The notes: a model not told the origin generated them from the letters alone. DNA of 64,000 nucleotides from Acidovorax kalamii (GCF_002245625.1 NZ_NOIG01000008.1:248001-312000), one strand, 5' to 3'; positions 34,311 through 44,137 are shown, counted from the stretch's first letter. Translations and numbers: made by a program.

Positions 34311-35894
34311 TCAGCGGGGCGGGCTGGGCGTAGCGCAAATGCCGGGGGTGGCGGGCGGAGGCACCGCACACACCATGCGCAGCAGGGCAGAGAACGAGCC
34401 CTGGCCAATGCCATAGCTCGATGCCGTCAACCAGGGTATCTGCTGGCGCACGCGCTCCAGCGCCGCGCGGACCTCTGCCTCGCTGCCGCCTCCCTCCAGC
34501 TCGACAAGCTGGCCGCGCTTGCCGTCGCGCAGCACCAGCTTGGTCAGGGTCACCCCGTTGCCCAGCACCGGGCGCAGAGCGTCTTCCACCTGCTGTTGGG
34601 TGTAGGCGCTGCCCGTGGCTGGCAGGCACACGCTGCGCTCGCCCGGCGCCGCGCACAGAAAGTTGACGAGCACGCGGTAGGCCACCTGCTCACCCTCGCG
34701 CCGGACCCAGGCCACCTGCGGGTTGCGGACTTCGCCCGAGCGCTCCAGCACCTGCACCCACTGGCGCACGGCCGCGTCGTCGGGCGCTCGGCCCTCCAGC
34801 GCTGCGCCGTCCTTCCACAGGTCGATCTTGCCCAGGGTCATGCCGCTGGGCAGCAGCGGCTGCAGCACATTGCTGACCCGCTGGCGCGGCGAGACGGGCT
34901 CACCGCTGGCAGCCTGCGCCCCTGGGGGCGGCGCAGAGCCCGGGTCAGGCGCTGGCAGCACCGGTCGACGGCCCGCAAGGCCCATCACGTCCTGCTGCAG
35001 CGCGCGGGTTTCATCGCGCAGGGCGCTGGTCAGGGGCATGGGGTTCACGCGGCCCGCAGGCACTTTGAGCGCGCTGACGGGGCCGTCGATCCAGATCGGG
35101 TACTCCAGTGCGATCTTGCCCGGCGCGCTGGCCGGTTGGTAGTAGCCTGCGTCTGTCTCTGCGCCAATGCGGATGGAAAACCGTGCCCGGGTGGTGGTGG
35201 CGGTCACGCCCGCGTGGCGCACGTCCATGTCGTGGAACAGCAGCGCTGTGTTTCTTTGCGAGCTGGCCAGCTGCAGCCACTGCACCTGGCCCGTGCCACC
35301 CGCCACGACCGATGCGTTCGAGCTCACGCTCAGCAGGCCCAGGCGCACGTCGTGAAACCACAGCTTCACGCCATGGCTGGGGTTGACGTACATGCGCAGC
35401 ACCGGCAAGTCCACCCGGTCAAACAGCACTTTGAGGTTGTCCCCGCGCAGCAACAGTTCGTGGGCCGTGGCCAGCTGCAGCGTGAAGCACACGGCTGCGT
35501 TGTCAGCGCCCACGCGCGGGATGGCCGACGCGCCCTGCGCGGCGCTGATCGTCACGTCGTACGGCCGCAGCCTGGCAGTGCGCTGGCGGTCCCCGCTATA
35601 GGTGCTGTCGGCTGCCCGAAAGGTGCCACTGCCCAGGAACAGCCGGTTCTCCGCGCCGGACACCACGCGCACCGTGCAGTCGTTGGCGATGATGTGCACG
35701 TGCCGCAAGTTTCCCAGTCGGCCGGTGTCAGGGTCCCAGGGGCGCTCGCGTGCGTCGCGCAGGAGGTTGGCGCGCTCGATCAGCGTGTCGGGCGTCACGT
35801 CCAGTGGCGCGGCGTGGGCCAGCGAAGCCGCTACGCACCCCAGTGCGGCCAGCAGAGCTGAAAGATGGGGGCGTGGGTTGCGGTGGTTCGTCAT
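34311..35894 (-). CDS. Large exported protein with a C-terminal tandem duplication
   Basis: A 527-residue protein with a signal peptide (LSALLAALGCVAASLAHA, to about 29). Residues 60-300 look beta-rich, with alternating hydrophobic residues. The C-terminus holds two copies of an about 87-residue unit: 339-425 (VLQPLLPSGMTLGKIDLW... ending FLCAAP) and 434-520 (ALRPVLGNGVTLTKLVL... ending MVCAVP). The units resemble the small alpha-beta domains of PilN-like secretion proteins, but this is a pattern impression only. Function unknown; probably surface or periplasmic. Confidence 0.75.
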   Translation of the reverse strand: MTNHRNPRPHLSALLAALGCVAASLAHAAPLDVTPDTLIERANLLRDARERPWDPDTGRLGNLRHVHIIANDCTVRVVSGAENRLFLGSGTFRAADSTYSGDRQRTARLRPYDVTISAAQGASAIPRVGADNAAVCFTLQLATAHELLLRGDNLKVLFDRVDLPVLRMYVNPSHGVKLWFHDVRLGLLSVSSNASVVAGGTGQVQWLQLASSQRNTALLFHDMDVRHAGVTATTTRARFSIRIGAETDAGYYQPASAPGKIALEYPIWIDGPVSALKVPAGRVNPMPLTSALRDETRALQQDVMGLAGRRPVLPAPDPGSAPPPGAQAASGEPVSPRQRVSNVLQPLLPSGMTLGKIDLWKDGAALEGRAPDDAAVRQWVQVLERSGEVRNPQVAWVRREGEQVAYRVLVNFLCAAPGERSVCLPATGSAYTQQQVEDALRPVLGNGVTLTKLVLRDGKRGQLVELEGGGSEAEVRAALERVRQQIPWLTASSYGIGQGSFSALLRMVCAVPPPATPGICATPSPPR

Positions 35895-35934
35895 GCTCAA
35901 CGCATCGTATCGGCGTCGGCACGCTTTGCCCAGG

Positions 35935-36888
35935 TTATGGCGCCGGCCCCGGGTGCTGCTGCCCCAGAAACCGCCCCGGCGGCTGCCCCACCGACTTGCG
36001 CACCATGGCGCTGAAGGCGCTCGCGCTGTAGCCCAGCTCGGCGGCGATCTGGCCCATGGGCATGCGCCCGGCGGCCAGCGACACGGCCTTGGCCAAAATG
36101 ACCTGCTGGCGCCACTGGGTGAAGGTGCTGCCCAGTTCGGAGCGGAACAGCCGCGCCACGGTACGCGGGCTGGCACCCGTGTCCTGCGCCCAGTCGGCCA
36201 GGGTTTCGTGGCGCGTGGGGTCGGCCAGCACGGCCTCGCACAGGTGGCGCAGGCGCTTGTCCTGGGGCAGGTCCACGCCCAGCTTCACGGCGGCGGCGCG
36301 GGCCAGTTCGCCCCTGACCAGGGCGCTCAAATGCTGTTCACGCCGCAGGTCGGCGGGGCTGATCGCGGGGCCGCCGTCGGGCGCGGTGGGCATCTCGCGC
36401 ACCAGGGCGCGCAGCAGGTCGGACACCTCCAGCACGCGGCACTGGCGCCAGGCGTCTTCCTGGTCGCGCGGCACGCCGGGGCCGCAGCGACCCCGGGGCT
36501 GGTGGAAGTACAGCGTGCGCAGGTCGGCGTCTTCGACCATGGTCACGGCATGTTCCACGCCGGGCGGAATCCACAGCGCGCGCGAAGGCGGCACTATGTA
36601 GGTGCCGTGGTTCACCGTGAGCCGGATCACACCCGTGGTCGATATCGCCACCTGCGCCCAGGGGTGGCTGTGCGGCATCACCTGCGTGTCGGCGGCCAGC
36701 CAGCGCAGCTTGGCGCGCACCGGGCGCGCTGCGGTGGGCACAAACAGCTCGGGCGTGAGCGAGTCCACATACGACAGGCCGCGCGGCTTTCCGGCCTGCG
36801 CACGCGGCACGACCTGGGCGGCAAAGTGTTCCACCGTCGGTTCGGTGGGCGCCGTAGGCACGGCGGGTCGGGTGCGCGGGTTTGGCAT
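35935..36888 (-). CDS. AraC-family transcriptional regulator
   Basis: A 317-residue regulator with an N-terminal cupin (HSHPWAQVAISTTGVIRLTV, WIPPGVEHAV) and a C-terminal double helix-turn-helix (ETLADWAQDTGASPRTVARLF and PMGQIAAELGYSASAFSAMVR). It diverges from the MFS gene, 65 bases apart, with a palindrome between them. By this arrangement it probably controls the transporter. Confidence 0.93.
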   Translation of the reverse strand: MPNPRTRPAVPTAPTEPTVEHFAAQVVPRAQAGKPRGLSYVDSLTPELFVPTAARPVRAKLRWLAADTQVMPHSHPWAQVAISTTGVIRLTVNHGTYIVPPSRALWIPPGVEHAVTMVEDADLRTLYFHQPRGRCGPGVPRDQEDAWRQCRVLEVSDLLRALVREMPTAPDGGPAISPADLRREQHLSALVRGELARAAAVKLGVDLPQDKRLRHLCEAVLADPTRHETLADWAQDTGASPRTVARLFRSELGSTFTQWRQQVILAKAVSLAAGRMPMGQIAAELGYSASAFSAMVRKSVGQPPGRFLGQQHPGPAP

Positions 36889-36894
36889 GTTTGC

Positions 36895-36907
36895 GACAAA
36901 AGTTGTC
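36895..36907. promoter_or_regulatory. Palindrome in the AraC-MFS divergent region
   Basis: GACAA-AAG-TTGTC, seven bases from the regulator start and 47 bases from the MFS start. It may be an operator or a promoter element; AraC proteins more often use direct repeats. Confidence 0.35.
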
Positions 36908-36953
36908 TGCCTATCGTAAACCTGCCGGGGCCACCCTGCCTAAGATCAGCCCC

Positions 36954-38225
36954 ATGACCGCTTCCTCTTCCTCTGGCACCCTCGCCAACCCTGTCCCGTT
37001 GCGACAGGACGCCCGCACCATCGGCCTCGTCGGCCTGGCCCATGGCAGCTCGCATTTCTTCCACATGCTGCTTCCGCCGCTGTTTCCGTGGCTGATCGGC
37101 GAGTTCGGCTTCAGCTACTCCGAGCTGGGCCTGCTGGTGTCGGTGTTTTTTGTGATCTCGGGCGTGGGCCAGGCGCTGTCAGGCTTCATCGTGGACCGCG
37201 TGGGCGCGCGGCCGGTGATGTTTTTTGCGCTGTCGAGTTTTGCGGCGGCAGGCCTTGCGGCGGGCACGGCGCAGGGCTACTGGGGGCTGCTGCTGGCGGC
37301 CGCGCTGGCTGGGCTGGGCAACGCGCCGTTCCACCCGGTGGACTTCACGATCCTGAACAAACGCGTGTCGCCCCAGCGCCTGGGGCACGGCTTTTCGGTG
37401 CACGGCATCAGCGGCAACCTGGGCTGGGCCACGGCGCCGGTGTTCATGGCGGGCATTGCCACGGCCACGGGCTCGTGGCGCACGGCCTGCCTGTGCGGGG
37501 GGCTGTTCGCCCTGGTGGTGCTGGCCATCATGGTCTGGAACCGCGATGCGCTGGACGACCGCCAGGGTGTCTGGGCGCACCAGGGCAAAGGCGGGGCAGG
37601 GGCGGCCAAGCCCGAGCACCCCATGGCCTTCCTCAAGCTGCCTTCGGTGTGGCTGTGTTTCTCGTTCTTTTTCTGGAGCACCTGCGCGCTGAGCGCCATC
37701 CAGAGTTTCGCCAGCCCCGCGCTGCAGTCCATGTACGGCCTGCCGCTCAACATCACGGCCATGGTGGTCACGGGCTACATGCTGTGTGGCGCGGCCGGCA
37801 TGCTGGTGGGTGGGTTCCTGGTGGGGCGTGTGCAGCGGCTGGAGAAGATCATCTCGGTGTGCCTGCTGGGCTCGGCCGCGCTGCTGGTGCTGGTGGCCCT
37901 GGGCTTCCTGCCCGGCATGGCGGCGGTGGTGGTGGCCTCGGTGGCCGGGCTGGGCACGGGCCTGGCGGGCCCCTCGCGCGACATGCTCATCAAGCGCGCT
38001 GCCCCGCCCGGCGCCACGGGCCGGGTGTATGGCACGGTGTATTCGGGCCTGGACCTGGGCTTTTGCCTCGCAGCCCCCGCGTTTGGCGCCATGCTGGACC
38101 ATGGCATGACCTCGGGCATCTTCTACGGCTCGGCCTTCACGCTGGTGCTGAGTGTGGTGTCGGCAGCGCTGGTGGGTGTGGGCGTGGCGGCACGGGCCGC
38201 GCGGCCCTTGGCAACCGCTGCCTGA
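36954..38225 (+). CDS. MFS transporter, fosmidomycin-resistance (Fsr)-like
   Basis: A 423-residue inner-membrane protein with about twelve hydrophobic segments. GLVGLAHGSSHFFHMLLPPLFPW at the start and FHPVDFTILNKRVSPQRLGHGFSVHG in the first half match the Fsr/NarK-like branch of MFS. These proteins export antibiotics or organic anions; the true substrate is unknown. Divergent from the AraC regulator, so probably induced through it. Confidence 0.88.
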   Translation: MTASSSSGTLANPVPLRQDARTIGLVGLAHGSSHFFHMLLPPLFPWLIGEFGFSYSELGLLVSVFFVISGVGQALSGFIVDRVGARPVMFFALSSFAAAGLAAGTAQGYWGLLLAAALAGLGNAPFHPVDFTILNKRVSPQRLGHGFSVHGISGNLGWATAPVFMAGIATATGSWRTACLCGGLFALVVLAIMVWNRDALDDRQGVWAHQGKGGAGAAKPEHPMAFLKLPSVWLCFSFFFWSTCALSAIQSFASPALQSMYGLPLNITAMVVTGYMLCGAAGMLVGGFLVGRVQRLEKIISVCLLGSAALLVLVALGFLPGMAAVVVASVAGLGTGLAGPSRDMLIKRAAPPGATGRVYGTVYSGLDLGFCLAAPAFGAMLDHGMTSGIFYGSAFTLVLSVVSAALVGVGVAARAARPLATAA

Positions 38226-38413
38226 TCGGGAGAGGTGAAGCGCTCTCTCGTTGGTGGATCGTCGGTGGGGCATCCATCAATGGGCCGGGTGTGCCGGGGC
38301 TTCTGCGTGCGCGCCAACAGGCTTGGCGGGCTTGTGTTGCAATCGCTGCGACTGCGCGGGGGCCTTTGCATGGCCTGCAACGCGCAGCCCTCACACCACT
38401 TCCAGGACCCCCC

Positions 38414-38926
38414 ATGACCTCACCCCTCTACAACGCCAGCATTCCCGTGTTCCGCCAGATGCTGGGCTCGCTCAAAGACATCCTGGCCAAGACCGAGGCC
38501 CATGCCACGGCGCGCAAGATCGAGCCCGATGCCTTGCTGCAGGCGCGGCTGTTCCCCGACATGTTCCCCCTGGCGCGCCAGGTGCTGATTGCCTGCGACT
38601 TCGCCAAGGGCGTGGCCGCGCGCCTGGCCGGGGTGGAGGTGCCGTCCTTCCCCGACGCCGAGCGCCCCGGTTTTGCCGAGCTGAATGAGCGCATCGCCAC
38701 CGTGCTGGCGTTCATCGAAGGCCTGCCGCAGGCTGCATTTGCCGATGCCGCCACGCGCGCCATCACCATCCAGCCCGGCACGCCGCGCGAAAAGCAGTTT
38801 GTGGGCGAGCACTACCTGCTGCACTACGGCCTGCCGCAGTTCTTCTTCCACGTGAACGCGACCTACGCCATTGCGCGGCATAACGGCGTGGAACTGGGCA
38901 AGCGCGACTACATGGGCCAGTATTGA
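38414..38926 (+). CDS. DUF1993 domain-containing protein
   Basis: A 170-residue protein matching the DUF1993 family: an N-terminal helical bundle (SIPVFRQMLGSLKDILAKTE), ARLFPDMFPLARQVLIACDFAKG and the C-terminal HYGLPQFFFHVNATYAIARHNGVELGKRDYMG. The fold is DinB-like in appearance, four helices with His residues, and its function is unknown. It follows the MFS gene by 188 bases on the same strand with no visible terminator. Confidence 0.9.
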   Translation: MTSPLYNASIPVFRQMLGSLKDILAKTEAHATARKIEPDALLQARLFPDMFPLARQVLIACDFAKGVAARLAGVEVPSFPDAERPGFAELNERIATVLAFIEGLPQAAFADAATRAITIQPGTPREKQFVGEHYLLHYGLPQFFFHVNATYAIARHNGVELGKRDYMGQY

Positions 38927-38963
38927 TCCGGGCCATCGCGCAGGCGGCCACGACCCGGTGTGG

Positions 38964-39437
38964 CTACTGCGCGTAGTTCAGCGGCAGCGCGGTGGTGAAC
39001 TTGATTTCCTCCATCGCAAAACTCGAACTCACGTCCGACAGCGCCACCGCCTGCGTGAGCCGCTTGTAGACCGCGTCGTAGGCGCGGATGTCGGGCACCA
39101 CCACGCGCAGCAGGTAGTCCACGTCGCCGCTCATGCGGTAGAACTCCACGATCTCGGGGATGCCCATCACCACGTCGCGCAGGGTGTCGAACCACTGCTG
39201 GTGGTGTTGGCTGGTTTTCACGGCCACAAATACCGTCACGCCCACATTCACCTTGCGCGGGTCCACCAGGGCCACATGGCGGGTGATATAGCCCTTCTCC
39301 CGCAGCCACTGGATGCGCCGCCAGCAGGGTGTGTTGGAAAGGTGCACGGCATCGGCCAACTCGGCCAGCGGCGTCTCGGCGTTCTGCTGCAGCATCGCCA
39401 GCAGCTGGCGGTCAATGGAATCCAGATTCTGTTTCAC
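38964..39437 (-). CDS. Lrp/AsnC-family transcriptional regulator
   Basis: A 157-residue regulator with an N-terminal helix-turn-helix (LDSIDRQLLAMLQQNAETPLAELADAVHLS) and a C-terminal RAM ligand-binding domain (VEFYRMSGDVDYLLRVVVPDIRAYD). It is divergent from the gamma-glutamyltransferase gene, so it may regulate it in response to amino acids. The AT-rich stretch just upstream (39445-39510) is a plausible binding region. Confidence 0.95.
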   Translation of the reverse strand: MKQNLDSIDRQLLAMLQQNAETPLAELADAVHLSNTPCWRRIQWLREKGYITRHVALVDPRKVNVGVTVFVAVKTSQHHQQWFDTLRDVVMGIPEIVEFYRMSGDVDYLLRVVVPDIRAYDAVYKRLTQAVALSDVSSSFAMEEIKFTTALPLNYAQ

Positions 39438-39654
39438 GGCAAATAAGAAAAATCGTTTCTCGTATTTGGCGATATACGGGGCATAAAAGCAAAATGATTT
39501 TCATGCCTGTGTCACATACTGGACGGGCGTTTCTGGCACGGAATCTGCGGTCTGTGCCTGCAGCTCCGGGGCCTGCATCCACCGTGGTGCGGCGTGTTTT
39601 GCGCCCGATGGCCCGTGTTCCCCTCCCCTTCCTTTTCTTCCAAGGACTTCATCC

Positions 39655-41532
39655 ATGACGGCTTCTGTTTTTCGACGCAAACCCTATGCCCTGGGCCTGA
39701 GCATCGCCGCACTGGCGGTGCTGGCGGCCTGTGGCGGCAGCGATGGCCCCAACACGCCGGTGGCGACGCCCGAACCCGTCGAGCAGTACGTGCCGCCCGA
39801 GCCGCCCTCGGGCTACACGCCCAAGGCCATCAGCTATGCCAACAAGGACATGGTGGCGGCGGCGAACCCGCTGGCGGTGAAGGCGGGCGTGGACATCCTG
39901 GCCAAGGGCGGCACGGCCACCGACGCTGCGATTGCCGTGCAGATGGTGCTGAACCTGGTGGAGCCGCAGTCGTCGGGCATTGGGGGCGGCGCCTTCATGC
40001 TGCACTTTGACAAGGGCGCCAACAAGCTGCTGGCCTACGATGGCCGCGAGACCGCCCCCAAGGCCGCCACGCCCAACCTCTTCATCGGCGCCGATGGGAA
40101 GCCGCTGGCGTTTCTGGCGGCGGTGGACGGTGGCCTGTCGGTGGGCACGCCGGGTGTGCTGCGCATGCTCGAAGCCGCCCACAAGGCCCATGGCAAGCTG
40201 CCGTGGAAGGACCTGTTCGAGCCCGCCATCAAGCTCAGCGAAGAAGGCTTTGCGATCTCGCCGCGCATGAGCGTGTCGATTGCCGGGTCGGCAGCGCGCA
40301 TCAAGGCCCAGGGCGAGCCCGGTGCGAGCTACTTCCTCAACGCCGACGGCACGGCCAAGGCGGCGGGCACCTTGCTCAAGAACCCCGAACTCGCGGCCAC
40401 CCTCCGGGCCATTGCAGCGGGCGGTGCCGACGCGTTCTACAAGGGCGATATTGCCAAGGACATCGTGGCCAAGGTCAGCGGCCACCCCACCAACCCCGGC
40501 AAGCTCGCGCTCGATGACCTGAGCGGCTACACCCCCAAGGTGCGCGAGCCCGTGTGCGGCGTCTACCGCGTGCAATACCGCGTGTGTGGCATGCCCGCGC
40601 CCAGCTCGGGCGGCATTGCGGTGCTGCAGACCCTGGGCCTGCTGCAGGGCTTTGACCTGGCGGCCATGAAGCCCAACACGCTGGACTCGGTGCACCTGGT
40701 GTCCGAGGCCTATCGCCTGGCCTATGCCGACCGCGCGCTGTATGTGGCCGACCCCGACTTCGTGAGCGTGCCCCAGGCCGGCCTGATCAACGCCGACTAC
40801 CTCAAGGAGCGCGCCAAGCTCATCAGCATGAGCAAGAGCATCGGCACGCCCGTGGCGGGCACACCACCGGGTGTGAGTGGCGCCAAGGGGCGGGACAACT
40901 CGCTGGCCCTGCCATCGACCACCCACCTGTCCATCATCGACAACGCAGGCAATGCGGTGTCCATGACCACCACGATCGAAAACGGCTTTGGCAGCCTGCA
41001 GATGGTGCGCGGCTTCTTGTTGAACAACCAGCTCACCGACTTCTCGTTCACGGCCACCGATGCGGCGGGCAACCCCATTGCCAACAGCGTGCAGCCCGGC
41101 AAGCGCCCGCGCAGCTCCATGGCGCCCACCATCATCTTCAATGCCGCTACAGGTGATCTGGAGGGTGTGGTTGGCTCGCCCGGCGGCAGCGCCATCATCC
41201 AGTACACCACCAAGACCATCCTGGGCATGACGGACTGGGGCCTGAATGTGCAGCAAGCCATCAACCTGCCCAACTTTGGCGCGCAGACCAATGCCACCAC
41301 ATCCGTCGAAAAGGGCTCGGTGATCGACACCGCCGCCATCCGCGACGGCCTGAAGGCGCGCGGCCACACCGTGGCGCAGACCGACACCTTCACCAGCGGC
41401 CTGCATGGCGCGGTGTTCAACGGCCTGCGGTCCAATGGCAATGCGGGCCTGCTGTCGCGCAACCCAGGTGCAGGCACCTATGCCGGTGGCGCCGACCCCC
41501 GCCGCGAGGGGATTGCGCAGGGCAACAACTGA
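39655..41532 (+). CDS. ggt: Gamma-glutamyltransferase lipoprotein
   Basis: A 625-residue enzyme that hydrolyses glutathione and gamma-glutamyl compounds in the periplasm. It has a lipobox (LAVLAACGGSD, Cys near 25). The nucleophile for autocleavage is in STTHLSI (Thr422); MTTTIENGFG follows. The large-subunit motif is PQSSGIGGGAFML and the substrate loop GKRPRSSMAPT. The size is somewhat longer than most because of the N-terminal leader. Divergent from the Lrp-type regulator. Confidence 0.96.
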   Translation: MTASVFRRKPYALGLSIAALAVLAACGGSDGPNTPVATPEPVEQYVPPEPPSGYTPKAISYANKDMVAAANPLAVKAGVDILAKGGTATDAAIAVQMVLNLVEPQSSGIGGGAFMLHFDKGANKLLAYDGRETAPKAATPNLFIGADGKPLAFLAAVDGGLSVGTPGVLRMLEAAHKAHGKLPWKDLFEPAIKLSEEGFAISPRMSVSIAGSAARIKAQGEPGASYFLNADGTAKAAGTLLKNPELAATLRAIAAGGADAFYKGDIAKDIVAKVSGHPTNPGKLALDDLSGYTPKVREPVCGVYRVQYRVCGMPAPSSGGIAVLQTLGLLQGFDLAAMKPNTLDSVHLVSEAYRLAYADRALYVADPDFVSVPQAGLINADYLKERAKLISMSKSIGTPVAGTPPGVSGAKGRDNSLALPSTTHLSIIDNAGNAVSMTTTIENGFGSLQMVRGFLLNNQLTDFSFTATDAAGNPIANSVQPGKRPRSSMAPTIIFNAATGDLEGVVGSPGGSAIIQYTTKTILGMTDWGLNVQQAINLPNFGAQTNATTSVEKGSVIDTAAIRDGLKARGHTVAQTDTFTSGLHGAVFNGLRSNGNAGLLSRNPGAGTYAGGADPRREGIAQGNN

Positions 41533-41600
41533 CCCGCGCTGTGGTGATGTTGTGATGATTGGCGGCCGCACCCGAACCGGTGCAGCGCCGATGCAGGAAG

Positions 41601-41635
41601 AGGCTGCCGGGTGGACTACCGGGCAGCCTTTTTTT
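41601..41635 (+). terminator. Intrinsic terminator after ggt, overlapping the LysR 3' end
   Basis: AGGCTGCC (41601-41608) pairs with GGCAGCCT (41622-41629), followed by six Ts. The LysR stop codon (41616-41618) lies in the loop, so the two convergent genes share this short space. Confidence 0.8.
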
Positions 41636-42575
41636 GTGGAGGCTCCGTGACCGCCACCGGGTGTGGTTCGCCTGCCAGTGCGCGCAGCAGGGTGGTGAAC
41701 GTCGCCGTGGGGCCCACGTTGTCCTCGGCGCGGTAGACCAGGGTCAGCGGCACATCCAGTCGCCCGCCATCCACCAGCGGCCGGTAGGCAATCGCATGCC
41801 GGTGCACGCCCAGCATGGACGACGGCACCACGGAGATGCCCGTGCCTGCCGCCACCAGGTTCAGGTTGGTCAGCATGCGCGCCACCTCGGCCACCACGCG
41901 GGGGCGCACGCCTTGCTCGGCACACAGCGCCAGCAGGTTGGCATACAGGCCGGGCGCGCCCGGGCGGCGCACCAGGATCATGGGCTCGCCCTCCAGGTCG
42001 GCAATCTCAACAGGCAGCGGTTTTCCGCGTCGCTGGCGTTGTGCCAGTGGGTGATCGATGGGCAGGGCCACCATGGCGGGCTCGTGCTGCAGGGTCTCGA
42101 ACACCAGGCCCGCAGGCCGCGCCACGGGCACGCGCAGCAGGCCACAGTGCAGGCGGCCATCGGCCACGGCCTCGGTGATTTCGGCGGCGTTGTTTTCGCC
42201 AATCTCCAATACGAGGCCGGGGTGGCGCGCGCGGCACTCCCGCAGGGCGAACGGGGTGAATTCATGGGCGGCGGCCGAGCTGGTGAAGGCGATCACGAGC
42301 CGCCCGGTCTTGCCCTCGGCCAGCAGCTGCATGCGGCTTTGCAGTGCGTCGAAGTCATGCACCAGTCGGGCGGCATCCGCCTGGAGGGCATGCCCGGCCT
42401 CGGTCAGGGTGACGCCCTTGGCGTGGCGCTTGAACAGCACCAGGCCCACCGTGTTTTCCAGGGCCTTGATCTGTTGGCTCAGCGGCGGCTGGGCCATGCC
42501 CAGCAGCTCGGCCGCACGGGTCATGTGCCCGGCCTCGGCCACGGCCAGAAAGTAGCGCAACTGGCGGATGTCCAT
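41616..42575 (-). CDS. LysR-family transcriptional regulator
   Basis: A 319-residue regulator with the LysR helix-turn-helix (DIRQLRYFLAVAEAGHMTRAAELLGMAQPPLSQQIKALE, near 2-40) and a periplasmic-binding-protein-like effector domain. Divergent from the lipoprotein hydrolase gene with 149 bases between the starts, which is the usual layout of a LysR target. A T-N11-A motif should lie there, but I could not single one out with confidence. Confidence 0.93.
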   Translation of the reverse strand: MDIRQLRYFLAVAEAGHMTRAAELLGMAQPPLSQQIKALENTVGLVLFKRHAKGVTLTEAGHALQADAARLVHDFDALQSRMQLLAEGKTGRLVIAFTSSAAAHEFTPFALRECRARHPGLVLEIGENNAAEITEAVADGRLHCGLLRVPVARPAGLVFETLQHEPAMVALPIDHPLAQRQRRGKPLPVEIADLEGEPMILVRRPGAPGLYANLLALCAEQGVRPRVVAEVARMLTNLNLVAAGTGISVVPSSMLGVHRHAIAYRPLVDGGRLDVPLTLVYRAEDNVGPTATFTTLLRALAGEPHPVAVTEPPQKKAAR

Positions 42576-42724
42576 GTCAGTGCCTGCGGGTGGCTGGGAG
42601 GGTGGTCATATGCAAATCGTATCGCCAGGGCCATTTTTGCCTATTTGACGTATTGGAAGCCGGTTTCTACGATGCAGCGGCATCCGGCTCGCACCCCAAG
42701 AACTTTTCAGGAGACACCCCCGCC

Positions 42725-44137
42725 ATGACTGCACTGCAGCCCCATTCCCTGCCACCCCTTTTGCCTCTTTTGCCCCGAGGGCCCCGCTGGGCCCTCGCGG
42801 GCCTGGCCTGCCTGGCGATGGCGGCCTGCGCACCCATGGCCACCACCCCCCCGCCTGCCACCACAGCCGAGGCAGCGCCCGTGGCGGCGGCCTGCCCCAA
42901 GGATGTGGCTGCCATCGCCCGCTGCCTTGCGGGCCAGGACTCGGCCGGGGCCTACTACCTCATCGCCATTCCGCAGAAGTGGAACGGCCACCTGGTGCTG
43001 CACGCGCACGGCGGGCCCACGCTGGGCGCGCCCAAGGCCGAGCGTGCGGTGGAGGACCTGGAGCGTTGGTCCATCATGGTCCGCGCGGGGTATGCCTGGG
43101 CGGGCAGCACCTTCCGCCAGGGCGGGGTGGAAGTGCGTTCCGCTGCCGAGGACACCGAGCGCCTGCGCCAGATCTTTGTGCAGCATGTGGCCCAGCCGCA
43201 GCGCACCGTTTTGCACGGCCAGTCGTGGGGCGCCAGTGTGGCGGCCAAAGGGGCCGAGATGTTCCAGCGCACGGCCGATGGAAAACGCCCCTACGACGCC
43301 GTGCTGCTGACCAGCGGCGTGCTCGCGGGCGGCACGCGCTCGTACGACTTCCGCACCGACCTGCGCGTGGTCTACCAGTACCTCTGCAACAACCACCCGC
43401 GGCCCACCGAGGCGCAGTACCCGCTGAACACCGGCCTGCCGCGCGATGCCGCAATGACCCAGGCTGACCTGGCGGCGCGCATCAACGAATGCCTGGCGCT
43501 GAACAAGCCCGTGGCCGAGCGCACGTCCGAGCAGCAGCGCAGGGTGCAGACCCTCGTCGATGTGATCCGCATCCCGGCCAGTTCCATCCCGGGCCACATG
43601 AACTGGGCGACCTTCCACTACCGCGACGTGGTGCAGCACCGCACCGGGGGCGCGAGTCCGTTTGGCAATGTGGGAGCGGTCTACAAGGGCTCGCCGGACG
43701 ATGCGGCGCTCAATGCGGGTGTGCTGCGCTACCGCGCCGACCCGCAGGCCGTGGCGCGTTTTGCCGCAGACACGGACCCGACGGGCCAGATCCCCGTGCC
43801 CGTGCTCACCGTGAAAGGCGTGGACGACCCCACGGCCTTTGTCGAGCTGGATGCGCAGTTCAAGGCCACGATGGACAAGGCGGGCAGCGGCGCGCGCCTG
43901 GTGCAGACCTTCACGCGCCACAGCGGCCACAGCTACCTGAGCGACCCCACCTATCCCACGCTGATGGCGGCGCTGCTGCGCTGGGTAAATGAAGGCGAGG
44001 GCGCCAAGCCCACGCCCGCAGGCATCGCCCAGCAATGCCCTGCCTACGAGGCCGAATTTGGCAAGGGCTGCGCCTTCTTGCCTGCCTATGTGCCAGCGCC
44101 GCTGGCCAGCCGGGTGGTGGACCGCGACCGGCCGTGA
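42725..44137 (+). CDS. Lipoprotein alpha/beta hydrolase of unknown specificity
   Basis: A 470-residue protein with a lipobox (LAMAAC, Cys35). It has HAHGGP near 94-99, the nucleophile elbow LHGQSWGAS with Ser167, a long cap domain (about 190-340) and a C-terminal segment with a catalytic His in RHSGHSYLSDP. The overall layout suggests an esterase or peptidase-like hydrolase. Its start lies 149 bases from the divergent LysR gene, which may regulate it. Confidence 0.82.
   Translation: MTALQPHSLPPLLPLLPRGPRWALAGLACLAMAACAPMATTPPPATTAEAAPVAAACPKDVAAIARCLAGQDSAGAYYLIAIPQKWNGHLVLHAHGGPTLGAPKAERAVEDLERWSIMVRAGYAWAGSTFRQGGVEVRSAAEDTERLRQIFVQHVAQPQRTVLHGQSWGASVAAKGAEMFQRTADGKRPYDAVLLTSGVLAGGTRSYDFRTDLRVVYQYLCNNHPRPTEAQYPLNTGLPRDAAMTQADLAARINECLALNKPVAERTSEQQRRVQTLVDVIRIPASSIPGHMNWATFHYRDVVQHRTGGASPFGNVGAVYKGSPDDAALNAGVLRYRADPQAVARFAADTDPTGQIPVPVLTVKGVDDPTAFVELDAQFKATMDKAGSGARLVQTFTRHSGHSYLSDPTYPTLMAALLRWVNEGEGAKPTPAGIAQQCPAYEAEFGKGCAFLPAYVPAPLASRVVDRDRP

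Noticed and set aside
38846..38861. TCTTCCACGTGAACGC inside the DUF1993 gene, resembling parS
   Set aside because: It lacks the GTT/AAC outer pairs of the consensus and matches only CACGTG plus a few bases; a match of this quality is expected by chance.
39512..39535. TGTCACA in the Lrp-ggt interval, as a possible third ECF41 promoter
   Set aside because: No CGTC follows at a 16-17 nt spacing; the nearest similar bases are CGTT about 11 nt away.
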